DNA of 64,000 nucleotides from Paralvinella palmiformis (GCA_025642065.1 JAODUP010000350.1:347501-411500); one strand, 5' to 3'; shown: positions 51,895 to 63,861, counted from the stretch's first letter. Translations and numbers: made by a program. The notes: generated from the sequence alone by a model not told the origin.

Positions 51895-52629
51895 ATATTC
51901 AATTAATATATTGATAAAAATGCCTCCCCACCAGTTTTGACATGATGAAATAATGCTTAGAGTATTAACATAATTTTCATGTCAGGAGTGAGGATTTTCA
52001 GTGTACGAGGCATTCTCAAAGAAAACATTTTATGAAACTCCAAGCTGAGAGTAAATGGTATTCATCAATCTATTTAGCTAGGAGAAGTTGTTGAGACAGA
52101 TCATTGCGCATTTCTGAACATATTACTCACACCTGATATTTGTAAATTATATGAAGATTCTCGTGTTTTAGTAAAGGCATCTTTTACTGGTTAAGTCCTC
52201 TCATGGCTGATGGGTTATCATGGCTGATGGGTTATCGTGGCTAATGGGTTATCATGGCTGATGAGTTATCATGGCTTGGTAATCCGAAAAGGATCTAAGC
52301 ATTAAGTAGTTCTACCTGCAGCTTCACTAATCTTTAGAGTGTTGTTTCCATGTTCTGTGTTTCCTGTGTTGTTTTCTATGTAACGGAATATGTGAGTGGG
52401 TGATTCTTGTACAGCTTTGCATAGAATTGCTCGGATTATCAGATAATCAGATGAAACATCCAATAGAAACAGCTAAGACTCAGAAACGCGACACGGAGGT
52501 TTACAATAATACTAATTACGTTATAAGAACAATTTTGATTTCCAATAGAAAATATGATTTAACTGATATATGGTTTATAAACCTGATAGAACACGACAAT
52601 TGTTTTTTAATTGTGTAGTTAAATACTCT

Positions 52630-52664
<35 letters not shown>

Positions 52665-53039
52665 CTTTATTCGTGAATATATTTGTTTATCAAATGTGTT
52701 TTTACTGATTTGTGTTCGCATAATTTCACTTAAGCAATCTGTGCGTGTTTAATTTTGAATGAAACATCCTCAACTAGCAGAATGTAGTTATTATGTTCAT
52801 TTGTAGAGAGTCGGTTCATATTAGCCGGAGAGCGTATTGTTACTTTCTTTTATGCATTTCGTGACGTCTGAATTTTTCAATAGATCTTTATTCTGTTTCT
52901 AAGACAGGTGATAGGTAACGGATAGTATACATGTCTTTGATAGTCCGAGATTACTCTGACTATAACTATGAACAAATAAGAGACTTTTAAAGGATTAATA
53001 ATAATAATAATAATAAATATTATTATTATTATTATTGCC
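48110..53039. other. No gene found
   Basis: Contains a perfect 10-bp inverted pair AGTTGGCGAA/TTCGCCAACT at 49033-49042 and 49091-49100, (CA)n and (GA)n at 49840-49950, and (TA)n at 51843-51892 and 52635-52662. 50450-51850 has a less AT-biased texture that could be an old, unrecognised transposon; the 75-aa frame at 50546-50773 shows no domain. Confidence 0.4.
52196..52276 (+). repeat. 19-bp tandem repeat
   Basis: Four copies of ATGGCTGATGGGTTATC with single-base changes. Confidence 0.85.
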
Positions 53040-53306
53040 GTTATTTTAGGTGGCTGGCTACTTCAAATAAGGGAGACGCATATGGTCTTAATTTACGGCT
53101 TCACCACGGGGACTAATTATAAATAAGTTTAGAATTTACAATATACGGGATATTAGGACGGAGAAAACCTTGCCAGTTGCCTGGTTGGATGATATACTTC
53201 TACTAACATGCCACGGACAGGATTCGAACCTCCGACCTCCTGCGCAGTATGACCATAAGCATGGGTAAGTAATCGCACACTCTATGCATGAGGCCACAGA
53301 GGCGGT
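53040..53306 (-). mobile_element. SINE family B copy 2
   Basis: Same structure as 37013-37272. The inverted head keeps a clear B-box (GGTTCGAATCCTGTCC on the minus strand). An (AAT)n/(ATT)n run (52998-53037) stands at its other, 3' end, fitting a microsatellite-tailed SINE. Confidence 0.72.
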
Positions 53307-54600
53307 ATTTTCTCATTAGGATGTTATCAATTTGTAGGAAAACAAACGGTGTAGTTGTTGTTATGTACGTGATAGTAATTTTATCGGGAGTGATAATATG
53401 AAGATAAAAATATATAAGTGGTATTACGACACAACCTAGAATTGAGCTGTGAATTAAGCAATATCAAGATCAGTTATTGTGTATGGTTATCAGTGCGTAT
53501 TCTAATTAGAATGGGACACTTGGCTGATTCAGACAGTCTACGGTAGAATATACGATCAAAAGGTTCGAGTCGGGAATTGTATACGAACTTCTCCTTATGC
53601 CAGTTATAACCACAGATCATTAACTGGGGATACTAAGGATTTACTTTTGAACATTTTGTTTTGGATAAATAAACTCTAAGCCTGAAATAAACATTTCATC
53701 AATTATGGCACAATGAGATGTCAAATTCTAAAATTGTTTAGAAATAGTCCTATGTATATTTAATTATACACCATTGAAATATTCCCCATTCAGTCATCTA
53801 AACATGATAGAAACTGCTTTTTATCCTATTATCGATATTCAAAATGTAGTTTTCTACAGTCTTCGGTTGCTTTATTTATGTCATAATAAATGAGTTAGGA
53901 TTTACACTTGTCTTTTTCTTATGGTACAGAACATACCACGAGGCCACTGAGTTGGTTATCCTAAGGCATTATATCAAGTGGATATTATCGACCAGACAAG
54001 CAAAGTGCAATATTTTCCTCACAGACTATTCAATTTATTCCGAATTATACATTTATTTAGAATTACTTATTGTGGTGATCCAGGAAATTATGGATGATAT
54101 AAGTCTTCTTTATTTGAGGTAGTCCTCTACTTAAAACAACTGAAATTGTTGTTGTTGTTGTTAATGTTATTAGAGCCATTTGTTCCTTACTACACACACA
54201 CACACACATTTCCGTCAAATTATCTTGTCCACTGACAGTAAACAAACAGCCTGATTGCCTCAGCCGTATACTATCATACTAATAAAACATACAACAACAT
54301 GTCGTCAATTTGTCGGCTTACTAACATCAACCAAAAAGTACGCCAACAGTACAAACAATATGTTGATATCATAACGTCATAAAAATGTCCATATATTGGG
54401 AATTAACGTCATCCTTGAAATTTAAAAAAAATATAAACAGATACAATTTATACATATTGTATATAGAGTTACATATACAACGATCTACGTTTTGAGGCAT
54501 ATGCTTAACCAACAAGCTACTGAAATACACACGTCATATCGTTGTTATTATGCATCACCTCCATGAAGATAGACAAACAGCCTATTCCCCTCATAGTGTC

Positions 54601-55136
54601 TTTAAAGGGATGGTCTACTTTCATTTCCATTTTTAGGTCTAGTACAGCTCTACTCACAAATATCATAAATAATGTCAAAATGTGTAAACAATCACCCACA
54701 TATTAAATAATCCAGTTCAAAGTGTTGATTAATCGACTTTTAATGGCCTGTGGGCAAGGCCATTTTGAAGCTAGACAGAGACCGGAAGCTCCTGAATACT
54801 GACATCACTTGAGCGTGTCCGGTTGACCGGAAGTCTGTAGAGCCCATACAAAAGCATGTAAACAAGTGTGAGCAAAGAATTATCAGTTTGATCCAGAAGG
54901 AACCTTACAAGAGGTAGATGATTCAAACTGGGTCAGAAATTAACACTCAAGAGAAACTATAATCCGCATCAGTCTAGAGAGCGCTCATGTGACGTAAAAG
55001 CCTCCAGTAATTTGGATTATTTCCCTTTATCTATGATATTAGGTATATTTCGTGATTATTATTGTGGAATATTTTGTTGCTGTTCTAAGCATTACATATT
55101 TTTTAATAATTTCTGAGGGTGGACTGTCCTTTAAAT
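54601..55136. mobile_element. About 535-bp MITE with TTAA target site
   Basis: It begins TTTAAAGGGATGGTCTAC and ends GGTGGACTGTCCTTTAAA. The inverted ends align over about 18 bp and both are bounded by TTAA, as in piggyBac-type insertions. No coding frame is seen. Confidence 0.6.
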
Positions 55137-56476
55137 GTATATCTTTAGATCCCTTTAATCATTCCCCCCCCCCACCCATCAGCTGTTTTGTGTCTATATA
55201 TTATGAACTTTTATTGATGTGAAAGATAATATATTTCGGAGCTGACTCCCTTATTTTTATTGTTCTAGTGATTATCTGCGTCTTGTGGGAGAACCGGAAA
55301 TAGTTGACAAAGTAAATTTAATAGAGACGACTTAGAGGAGGTGTAAAGGCGATTATTGATCGACGGATTTTAGAAGCGAATTTAATGCGTGAAAATGTGA
55401 CATATTTCTCTTAGTGTTAGTTTAAATGGTGATATCAGTTATTTATTGCTATCTTGTGGTTTCGTGTTTAATCTGCGGCGTCCTTTCTGTTGCGAAATGA
55501 CTATATTTAGAACTTAAATATCCAATGTTTGAGGTTCTCCGGGGTACTACAAATTTCCAATTAATTACACGCACACAAGCGCGCGCGCGCATATACATAG
55601 CCAGTAAAGCTTAAATCACAATGTTTAATATCACTCGCCACTAGCAATATATGATATTAGTCGTATATTTCACACGTAAAATAATAAGATAGAAATGATG
55701 TTGAACTGATGAACGTCTTAACAGTTGCAGGAGACACCAACTGTCTTTGTGTCCATGTTAGAAGTAGTATATCTCCAATGTAAACGTGCAATAAAGAAAA
55801 TGGAACAACAATATGATGTGCAGCGTTTTTATTTTAAATTCAGGCAGATGATATTTACTAAGGATTTGAACGAAGATGCTGATGATGTCATTTGGATACG
55901 ATTACTCCTGCGCTAAGTTTGTAAGGTTTGGCGGGGGGGGGGGGGGTCCATATGTGGCCTTAGAAACAGAAATATCTGTAACCGATCGAAACTGCTCGTC
56001 ATCAGAACAGGAGTTTGACAGAAACGAGTCTTAATGTCAAAAGCTATATCTTTTGGTAAACAAAATCAACTGAAATACGCCATTTAGCATGCTATTACTG
56101 ACGTACACATTATCATCCAAATATACAGCTAACAGGTAGATCTCGCAGATGTTGCTGTTGTCATAATATGCTAATGACATTTTATATAATTTATCGTGCT
56201 GTAAACAGACAAAATAGATACGAGTACAGTTGTTGTTGTTTAAGCTGTGTTTACACTCGGCTACAATGGTTCAACCGATCAATTGTGAACTAGAAATTGA
56301 GGGGAACTGGTTTTCCAATACAACACACCGTGTTCAATGAAAAACTCTTAACTACCTTCGCAACTACACATCATCACGGTGTGTTTACAGAAACGATAGC
56401 GAGGATGAAGATTATCATTGATGATACCTAGAACGAAGTGAGAGAAAAAAACATATAAGAGATAATACGTTCTGAG

Positions 56477-56482
56477 TTTATT
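56477..56482 (-). terminator. Possible polyadenylation signal of gene B
   Basis: AATAAA on the minus strand, about 275 bp past the gene B stop. It is the first canonical hexamer I noticed downstream. The site is AT-rich, so a chance match is possible. Confidence 0.35.
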
Positions 56483-56525
56483 CAGTGCATTACTTAAATC
56501 ATATACAACAATTATAATGATGTTA

Positions 56526-56529
<4 letters not shown>

Positions 56530-56610
<81 letters not shown>
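56530..56610 (+). repeat. (TA)n(GATA)n microsatellite
   Basis: TA run to 56573 followed by about nine GATA units. It lies just past gene B's 3' end. Confidence 0.92.
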
Positions 56611-56611
<1 letters not shown>

Positions 56612-56757
56612 ACATTGTCCAATCAACATTTAATCCTGTCAGTTAGTTGAAAATGTGTTAAAAACAATCCCGTGTTGGAAAAAACGACAAACAGCCACAT
56701 TCCTCCAATCCTGGTTGCTGAATCCGATATCCGGTACGGGACATTGCCGACGGGGGT

Positions 56758-57094
56758 CTAATGACGTATCAACTTAATGACGTACGTCAGTAGAGCGTAA
56801 CGTTCTGGAGAGCCGTCGTTCCGGATCACGGTCCGTCTGGCCTCGTTGCCCGTGATCAGCCAGACTCTATCGTTGTAGGTGCCGATGTCCGACACGTTTC
56901 GCTCCAGAACCAGATTCAGATCGTCAACCGTGTAGGTCCAGCTCCGGAAGCTGATCTTGCACTCCCAGCTGGCGTGAGGATCCCGAGGTCGGCCGCAGTG
57001 TACAGGAAGCTGGATAGGCATAACGCCGCGTATCGTACCGTCAAACGATATCAGGACACGTACTCCCCAATCTCGGTTAGGCGTCGGATCCAGA
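56758..57094 (-). CDS. Gene B exon 4: Cys-loop, loop B and degenerate loop C
   Basis: The acceptor is ctcattacag. AG from exon 3 plus T gives Ser119. The exon then encodes residues 120-230, including C152-GRPRDPHASWE-C164, FRSWTYTVDDL, and the GSPERY segment that replaces the CCPxxY type of loop C. The stop is TAG at 56760-56758. The exon is much richer in CpG and GC than its flanks. Confidence 0.9.
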
Positions 57095-60000
57095 CTGTAA
57101 TGAGAAGATTCAATATTTTAGTTTGTTATCGCTTCTTATGGAACGATAAGGATCAGTGTACGTTATAAATAACAATCCGACAGCAGACGCCATACTTTTT
57201 GCTGAAGGTTCTCATAACATGTCCGAGAACGTATATTCGTATATGTATGGGGGATTGTCACAGTTTTCATAATTCAGTTGAGTTGAAGCGAGTTGCTTAG
57301 CCCCGGCACTGGTCATATCTGTGACGTATGGCCCGATTTGAACCCACAACCTGGAGGTTTTCAGCGCAGCACTCTGACCACTGACTATTTTCATGAACAT
57401 TAATTCATTGGAAGTAAATGTATAAGTCATATTAAACAAAGGGTCTTAAACAAAACGTTTGAAGGAAAGGTGTCCCCTTCATACGAACCAGTAGCGTGGA
57501 GAGTTACTGCCATCAAGGTTCTGAGTTCGGCATCGAGCTAAGTCTGGTGGACCATTTATAAACATTTCGTCTTATTACTGTATGGGACTCCTCCGTGGTC
57601 TAACTGCCAGTCTGATTGGTCATAAATTTTAACCACCCAAGTTAAAATCTCGACGTGATAATGTCCGAAGGGTGTTTCATCTTTGAGTTCGGCTTGTTAC
57701 TTTTGGACGTCCCTCGACCCATTTCGCCTGCTATGTGTACGAAAATGGCAGTAAAACATTGAACCATCTTATTACAGTATGGTCCATCTATTAATGCTAG
57801 CTACCAAAATTAAGAAGTTTCAGTAATGTAAAAAAATACATTTTCAGTTTTATGCTACAAAATACCTGTAATAAAGAAAAAAGGAGGAACTGTTAGAAAA
57901 CTTTAAAGATGAGTGCATTTGACTAATTGGACCATAAACAACAGTTTGGATCATAAATCTCAGAGGAAAAGATTTCTCAAATAAGTCAAAATGTTAGTGT
58001 TATATATTAAAATTAATTCCAATCAGAGATATTTTTTCCTAGAAATAAAGTTACAGTGGTTTTAAAACTTGCTTTGTTAGCATCTCACACGGCCGAAACT
58101 GTAATCGAGAATCTTCGGAAAACTTCGGAATATGACGTCATCTTTGCTAAACAAAGAACCCAAACACTCCACCTGGCCTTCTTTAATCTTTGTTGCGTGT
58201 TCTATACTGTCTTTATTAAACACATGAATTGGTGTATTCTATCGCATACAATTGTGCAAAGAAACATACATCAAATACCAATGATTATATCCGACGGAAA
58301 ATTAGAAAACAAATGGCTAAAAAGTCACACCAAAGGTGGTACATCCCTGATTAGACTAGTGAAGGAACGCATGGGAGAGCCCCATGCATCCACCGGGCTC
58401 CCATGTACAGACAAGTATCACTTTATTTATATGAAGTTATGCAATAGGAGGAGGGAAATACTCGTATTCAGGTCCAGTGTTTTGACTTATCAATTTTTTT
58501 ACTTATACCAACACAAACAAATACACACCAATCCACCCTTGTTGTGGACCGGGGTCGGGTGTCGGCGGCACTGGTGGCTGCTCTAGGTACATGTAGGCAC
58601 TTGCTGCAGCTAATTCCTCACAATTAATACTGCCTGTGACATTTTTCGCTAGTGGTTCAAAGCTGTAGGGCTTGATATCCCTGAGAATGTCAAAATTTTC
58701 GTCGGACTCTGACATTTTTTCTGTCAACTGGTAAGAACGCTTGTAGACAAACTGTGGTACAACGTGATGGTTGGCAAAGATGACGTCTCACAATAACCCC
58801 TAGCGAGTGTAGTACACACTAGCAATTGCTCGTGAAAGTTCGTAAATTAAGGGTTTGGGATCGTTTTAATGGAAATATGAGAGCTGGTAGTTATAATTGT
58901 TTTGAGTGTGGTAGTGCATCTGATAGGGAATTAAATAATTGTTTGTTAAGTTATATTAGCTTCGAAATGTTAAATTTCTTTTCCCGTCACCTTTAAATCT
59001 AGCCGGTAAATTTTTATCGCTGTGGAAAACGATAAACTGTTATTTCAAGTTATAACACGGAAAAGAAGCGTGGTCGTAATACGCACCGTTATTTACATTG
59101 CGTTGGATGGGATGCTGTTCGGGACTATAGAACGTGGCCGTAATAGACGTACTGACCCCGGTTAAGGTGTGAGTGTACCGGTACATTCGGTGACTGACTC
59201 GTCTACTTAACCTACCGTGAGCAGAACAGTGACCGTAAAGCGTAATTTAATAAATAAGGATCAACTGACTGCTGAGATCCTCTCTAAATAATAGTATGGC
59301 CTCCATGAATGGCAAACACCAACCTGTTAACCAACTTTATATCCGGTGTCCATATTTTACTTGAATCCAGGCGGACGTCTCGAATGCTGAAATGATCTGG
59401 ATCCCACATCAGTCGAGCATCAGTCCAATTCTGAATAAGGTCAAACATGTTAACATACAAATTTTCTTAAGAGCATCCTATATGTCGTTAACTCGGCATA
59501 TTGAAACTTTGTAAAAGCCGTTAATATATACAGATGATCAATTAATCGCGGCATCATCCATAGATAATTATCGGATAATGAAATTAGACAACGTTTATCG
59601 TGATGACTTGACCTTGTCTAAGTTCCATAAGATAATTGCCATTAAACAGATAAATGGCGGAACAAACAAGGTACCGATGGGAAGCAGGAGATGGGTTGTA
59701 ATCAAAACATAAAATATTACAAAGTAGAGAATCAAATAAGACTCTTATCTAGATATGTTCAACTCTTCTATCGTATTTATTGGTTTTTCATTAAATGTAT
59801 AATGTATGGAAGGAGAACTACAACGACACCTCTTTAATTCAATAATAATTATTATCAGAAAACCTACTTTTAATTCAAAGTAATTGGTAATATCCAGTTT
59901 TTATCCAGTTACAAACTAACGGATTTGGCAAATTGTTAATTATTAATCGTTTTTGCTCGATTCAATTAAAGATAATGAAATTAAAAATAAAGAAAATATT

Positions 60001-60819
60001 TATAATTGTTGTAATAAATTAGACAATAAGTTCACTTCAGCACAGAATAAAAGAAGAAATGTTAAACATCATCCATTGGAAAATTAAAATTTTACATTAC
60101 TAATTTAGTATTAGAGTAGCGCACAAACAAAAGCCCGGGATGTCATCAGATGTCAATGAGTACATGGTTAAGGCTAGATACGATTGATTATTGCAAATTG
60201 TAGATCTTTCATTCGATTTAATCGCTGGTTCCAGTCTGGACTGGTATATACCAAGGGTCAGATGTACAAACGAGTACAAGTATAAAAAATGATAATTCCT
60301 TAGAAGAAGTTAACTGTATTTTGACGATGTAAACAATATTTTAATGGAAAGCAAGTGAACAGACGTTACCAATTTGAGCCAGGCAACAAACGTGATTCTG
60401 GATTGTAGGGTTCCTTCCTTCAGACTGACTACATCTTTGATGTCCAAGCCTAGAGTGATCTCTGTAGCATTAGCTCCGTTGTTGGGTCGGAAGAGCTTAC
60501 TGTAATCTCGCATTAGAGAATGGAGCAGGTTGGATGGACCACGAGCCTTCTTCCTCCGAGCCTGTTGGAATGGGGAACGTTATTCAGAACGTAGACTATA
60601 AGATGAGGCACAATTTGTAATCGGTTTATCGGAGTGGGAGATGTACATCACTGGATTACAACAAGACGACAGGTTTTGAGTGTTAATAAGGTATGTGTAC
60701 ATAATAAAAAAGTGTGTGATTTTGTGTGTGTGTGTTCCTTTAAGTGTATAACCCTCCCCCTGTAATCGGTTTGTGTGTGTATCTGGGTGTATGTCTGTTC
60801 CTGTAAGTGTATATCTCTC

Positions 60820-60887
<68 letters not shown>

Positions 60888-63612
60888 ATCTACCCAACTT
60901 ACTCATAAACCAGTAAATAACCTTTACACTTGTAGTTCGATCTACGTACATTACTGTCACATTACAAGTTTTCCTTTTATCTTATTTTATAACTTAAGAA
61001 AAGGTGAACATATATTTGTCCTCTAGAAGATGTATTCTAAATGAACGATAAGATATGAAGAGTATGGTCTAAAGTTTATATGAGTCTCTGATCAACTTAC
61101 CTGTTTAAAGGAGCTTAATAATAATATCTATTACATCAGCCATATACTATATATTTATGTGTTCACAAGGCAACTTTTAAAGCAAAAATAATAATAATAA
61201 TAATAATTATTATTATTATTATTATTGTTGTTGTTGTTGTTATCTTCTCACCAACAACAGAATCAGAATAAGGAGAAGTCTAGTATATTTCACATCAGAC
61301 AAAACGCGACATTCCATTAGTTACAGCTGATGTCTCACAAACGACGATCGATACCAGAACAAAATGCAGTCAACACGTCAACCAATAATCTTTCTACAGG
61401 AATTTGATTATCTATTTTTTTTTAAGTTATACAATGTCAATTTAGTCCTCGATGACAGCTGAACCAGTACGGTCTAAAATAGGAAATATCATAAACTCTA
61501 AACGAAACCGCATGCTCCATCTGGAAGCGCTCGAATTTAGTTTTCAATTCGTCTTTACGTGAAACAGATAACAGGAATCGATGTTTTTATAGTGCGGCCT
61601 TTAATGAAAATATGGCATTTGATTCCAGATCGTTCTTTTAATTGTTATACATAATTAATTATAATAATACACATTTTAGTGTCATTTTTATTTGGTGGAG
61701 CATAGGTTTGCTTCTTTTATCTACTAAAACGAACGATTGTTGGACGTTTTGTCCATGAACCGTTTGGCTACGGACCTTTTGGCCATATACATGCAATCCC
61801 GGATGTTTTGTCCATGGGATTTTATCATCAGAGTGGACATTATAGCTATATCATTTTCTTAAATCAAGTATAAATTGTAAATACGGATAATTTAGAAGTA
61901 TTTAGAAGCCACATTTGATATCTTTTGTAAGTATTAATTATGCAAAATACATTTAATTTAGAAACCATCTTATGTTACTTTAACCATAAAGAAATAGTTC
62001 TTTGTATTTAAATGAGAAGCTCAAAATCTGTAAATATAAAGGGATTTGGTTTAAAATAATTACTATCCCAGATGATGCCAAAGTTGGCATGCCAAGCCCT
62101 GACACTGCCAAGCGACTTCTCCGTCGTTTACCAGCTTGCCACTATAACATAACACTCAAACAAACTACGAGATGTTTCGTGTTATAGAGGAGCGTGGATG
62201 ATGTGAGCCAAGAACCGTTACTATTGACTTTGAGAGGGCTGCTGAGCTGACTCTCTATGCTGTTTTTGGGAGACAGTACAAGTCCAGTGTTGCTACTATC
62301 ACCTGATTCAATCTACCCGGCGTCATATTCAGACCCTGAAACTGCAATACCGGTAAGAAGAGGACATCAACCTGAGGCTGTTTTGTGGACAAGTCGATGC
62401 ACTCCCATTCTTCGATCCATCATCCCAGATGAAACAAGCCTACTCATCAAGTACATCGACACGACCTACATCTCTAGAGAATTACACCACCATCGTGACA
62501 ACCGTGTTCCACAACCCGATGTAGTCATCCCATCAGTGAGATTTGGAAGATCGCCACCTTTCTTCCCGCCAATACAGTGGAACATGCACCGGGTAACCTT
62601 GGACACCCATCCACGTACAAACTATGTTTGCGAAGGCTGGAAAAACACGTTTGGACATAGCAATCCATCTATCAAGAAGTTGATAGGTTATCTGCAAGAG
62701 AACGAAGAAGGCATAGGACGAACTCCAGACTATCCTGCGTCATATCTGCCGAGATTGGTTTGATGAGAGAGAAAAAATCCATTCCAGACATGATGCGTAG
62801 TGTTCCGAATGGACGAGTTGAAATGGATGATTTCCATAGTCCCCCCCCGAGTATACATAGTATGTACTAGACCGTGTCATCAATAAACCATGCAATAAAT
62901 CTGATGTGTATATTGCAACGAAATTGATTTATTTTGTGTTTAATCTGTTTACCAAGGGTGGATGGCCATGACCAAAACGTTCGTAGCTAAAAGGTCCGTG
63001 GTCAAAACATCCGTCTACTTAAACGAACTGCATCATCAACAAATTCCTATGCCTTTTAGGCAGATGCACAATTATTTACACACACGACAAACTATTACAG
63101 GTGTCTTAAAACGCTCGGCTAACTATTGCTACAACACACACACACACAGACACGGCTACGAGGAAACCACAACAAATCACAACAAAAGGCCACAGCAAAC
63201 GGCACCTTGCGCGTACAACAATACCCACCACCTGCAAATGTGAGAAACAAAATAGCGATTAGCGTTTCCAGTATTCTCAAACGGGCTGAGTAACAACGGA
63301 TTATGGTAGAATTAAGACTAGGAACCGAACGACGACAACGTCTAAACAAAACAAGTTTGGACTGTTCCAAGTTAATCCCGACTCCGTTTAAATGGTACCA
63401 CGAGCATTTTGAGGCCGACGGGCCGAGCCTTGCTCCGGACAGAGTTCTCGAAAAACGCTCAACTTCGGCGTAGAAACAATGGGGCCTAGGTATAAACGAG
63501 AAACGCCGACGTCGGCACTTTTTTTCGGAAGCCACTCTTTACCGAAGTTACTTACCGCGGATATCCCGTATATTAACATCCATAATAAAATGCACCTGGC
63601 ATAGAACCTCAT
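56758..63612 (-). CDS. Gene B: secreted AChBP-like protein lacking the vicinal cysteines (4 exons)
   Basis: Predicted exons, in transcript order, are 63612-63556, 60561-60370, 59430-59324 and 57094-56758, phases 0, 0 and 2, giving 230 aa, about the usual AChBP length. Marks: hydrophobic signal peptide at 1-19; loop D W80; W85-x-D-x-R-L-x-W92; WxPDxxxxN at W110-N118; Cys-loop C152-C164 with 11 intervening residues; R-S-W171-T-Y at loop B; sequons NAT (N50) and NVS (N185). Loop C reads N211-D-G213-S214-P-E-R-Y218: the cysteine pair typical of alpha subunits and most AChBPs is replaced by Gly-Ser, and the first loop C tyrosine by Asn. Translation stops at TAG soon after the last strand (VIKLIRH), with no transmembrane or GPI-like tail, so a soluble secreted protein is expected. 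It is a divergent paralogue of gene A. Ligand unknown. Confidence 0.87.
57270..57400 (-). mobile_element. SINE family C-like copy in gene B intron 3
   Basis: TTGAGTTGAAGCGAG, then CCCGATTTGAACCCACAACC and TCAGCGCAGCACTCTGACCA, an inverted tRNA-like promoter. Assigned to family C with less certainty. Confidence 0.45.
57587..57765 (+). mobile_element. SINE family A copy 8, in gene B intron 3
   Basis: Head CTCCTCCGTGGTCTAACTG, body CGAAGGGTGTTTCATCTTTG, CTCGACCCATTTCGCCTGC and a diverged GTAAAACATTGAACCATC end. A further, very degraded copy may lie at 59120-59250. Confidence 0.65.
58503..58727 (-). pseudogene. Fragment resembling the N-terminus of P2X7-C-domain-like multicopy proteins
   Basis: The open frame starts MTEKMSESDENFDILRDIKP and continues with the acidic, Y-S-F-E-P-containing lead typical of short invertebrate proteins that carry a P2X7-like cysteine domain. 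The cysteine domain itself is not found downstream, so this is at best an exon or a truncated copy inside gene B intron 3. The overlapping long open frame on the plus strand (58056-58586) shows no recognisable domain. Confidence 0.35.
59324..59430 (-). CDS. Gene B exon 3: W-x-D-x-R-L-x-W and WxPD signature
   Basis: The acceptor is gaccttattcag and the donor AACAG|GTTGGT. The exon encodes NWTDARLMWDPDHFSI, then KIWTPDIKLVN, the family signature. It ends in phase 2, the same phase as gene A exon 3. The loop A position just before Asn118 is Val117 instead of Tyr. No open frame over 60 aa covers it, so it is missed by simple ORF listing. Confidence 0.9.
59440..60360. other. Gene B intron 2, nothing recognised
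   Basis: AT-rich sequence between exons 2 and 3 without clear repeats or coding potential. Confidence 0.5.
60370..60561 (-). CDS. Gene B exon 2: N-terminal helix and first strands
   Basis: The acceptor is ttccaacag and the donor TTG|GTAACG. The 64 codons begin ARRKKARGPSNLLHSLMRDY and end ITFVAWLKL. The pattern NLLHSLMRDYSKLFRP matches the N-terminal helix and following loop of the family. The loop D tryptophan is W80. Phase 0 at both ends. The basic start (ARRKKAR) just after the signal peptide is unusual and could be a processing site. Confidence 0.88.
60562..61734. other. Gene B intron 1, 3' part
   Basis: (CT)n(AT)n at 60822-60885 and (AAT)n(ATT)n(GTT)n at 61186-61240, otherwise AT-rich. 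No coding exon seen between here and the MULE remnant. Confidence 0.5.
61735..63015 (+). mobile_element. Mutator-like (MULE) transposon remnant in gene B intron 1
   Basis: The ends are inverted and built from variants of GGAcgTTTTGtCCAtg and GGACCTTTTgGC units (61741-61815 and, inverted, 62962-63012), as is common for animal MULEs. A candidate target-site duplication flanks it: TACTAAAACGAAC at 61722-61734 and TACTTAAACGAAC at 63016-63028 (12 of 13 identical). The interior holds a broken transposase. Confidence 0.72.
62202..62763 (+). pseudogene. MULE transposase C-terminal part, frameshifted
   Basis: One frame near 62213-62308 gives RTVTIDFERAAELTLYAVFG, the D-F-E-x-A block of MULE transposases, then a stop. 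The frame open from 62257 to 62763 gives SPPFFPPIQWNMHRVTL, then HPRTNYVCEGWKNTFGHSNP and SIKKLIGYLQENEE, the typical C-terminal W-N...RTN..EGW...PSI..LI..LQ pattern. The N-terminal half is missing or unrecognisable, so the element is not autonomous. Confidence 0.72.
63556..63612 (-). CDS. Gene B exon 1: signal peptide
   Basis: Encodes MRFYARCILLWMLIYGISA, a typical signal peptide, and ends GCG|GTAAGT. The start has A at -3. It matches exon 1 of gene A in role and in phase 0. The open frame running past the donor is intronic. Confidence 0.78.
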
Positions 63613-63819
63613 GCTTGGTGATTAGGTCGGCAACGATATCGTGACGCTGTTTATTATTAACCGCACGAACAATGAGAACGAGGTAGGAGGTTATTTTGTG
63701 TACCGACCGCCCTCCTATAAATAAACCACCAACCGCCGGAACTTGGACGCCTAGGGAAGTGTCTTAAACGAATGTTACCTCACTGGGGGATAACTACATC
63801 ACGCGATAGGCGGAGTTAA

Positions 63820-63861
<42 letters not shown>

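Noticed and set aside
58056..58586. 176-aa plus-strand open frame
   Set aside because: No recognisable domain, odd composition, and it overlaps a better minus-strand candidate inside gene B intron 3.
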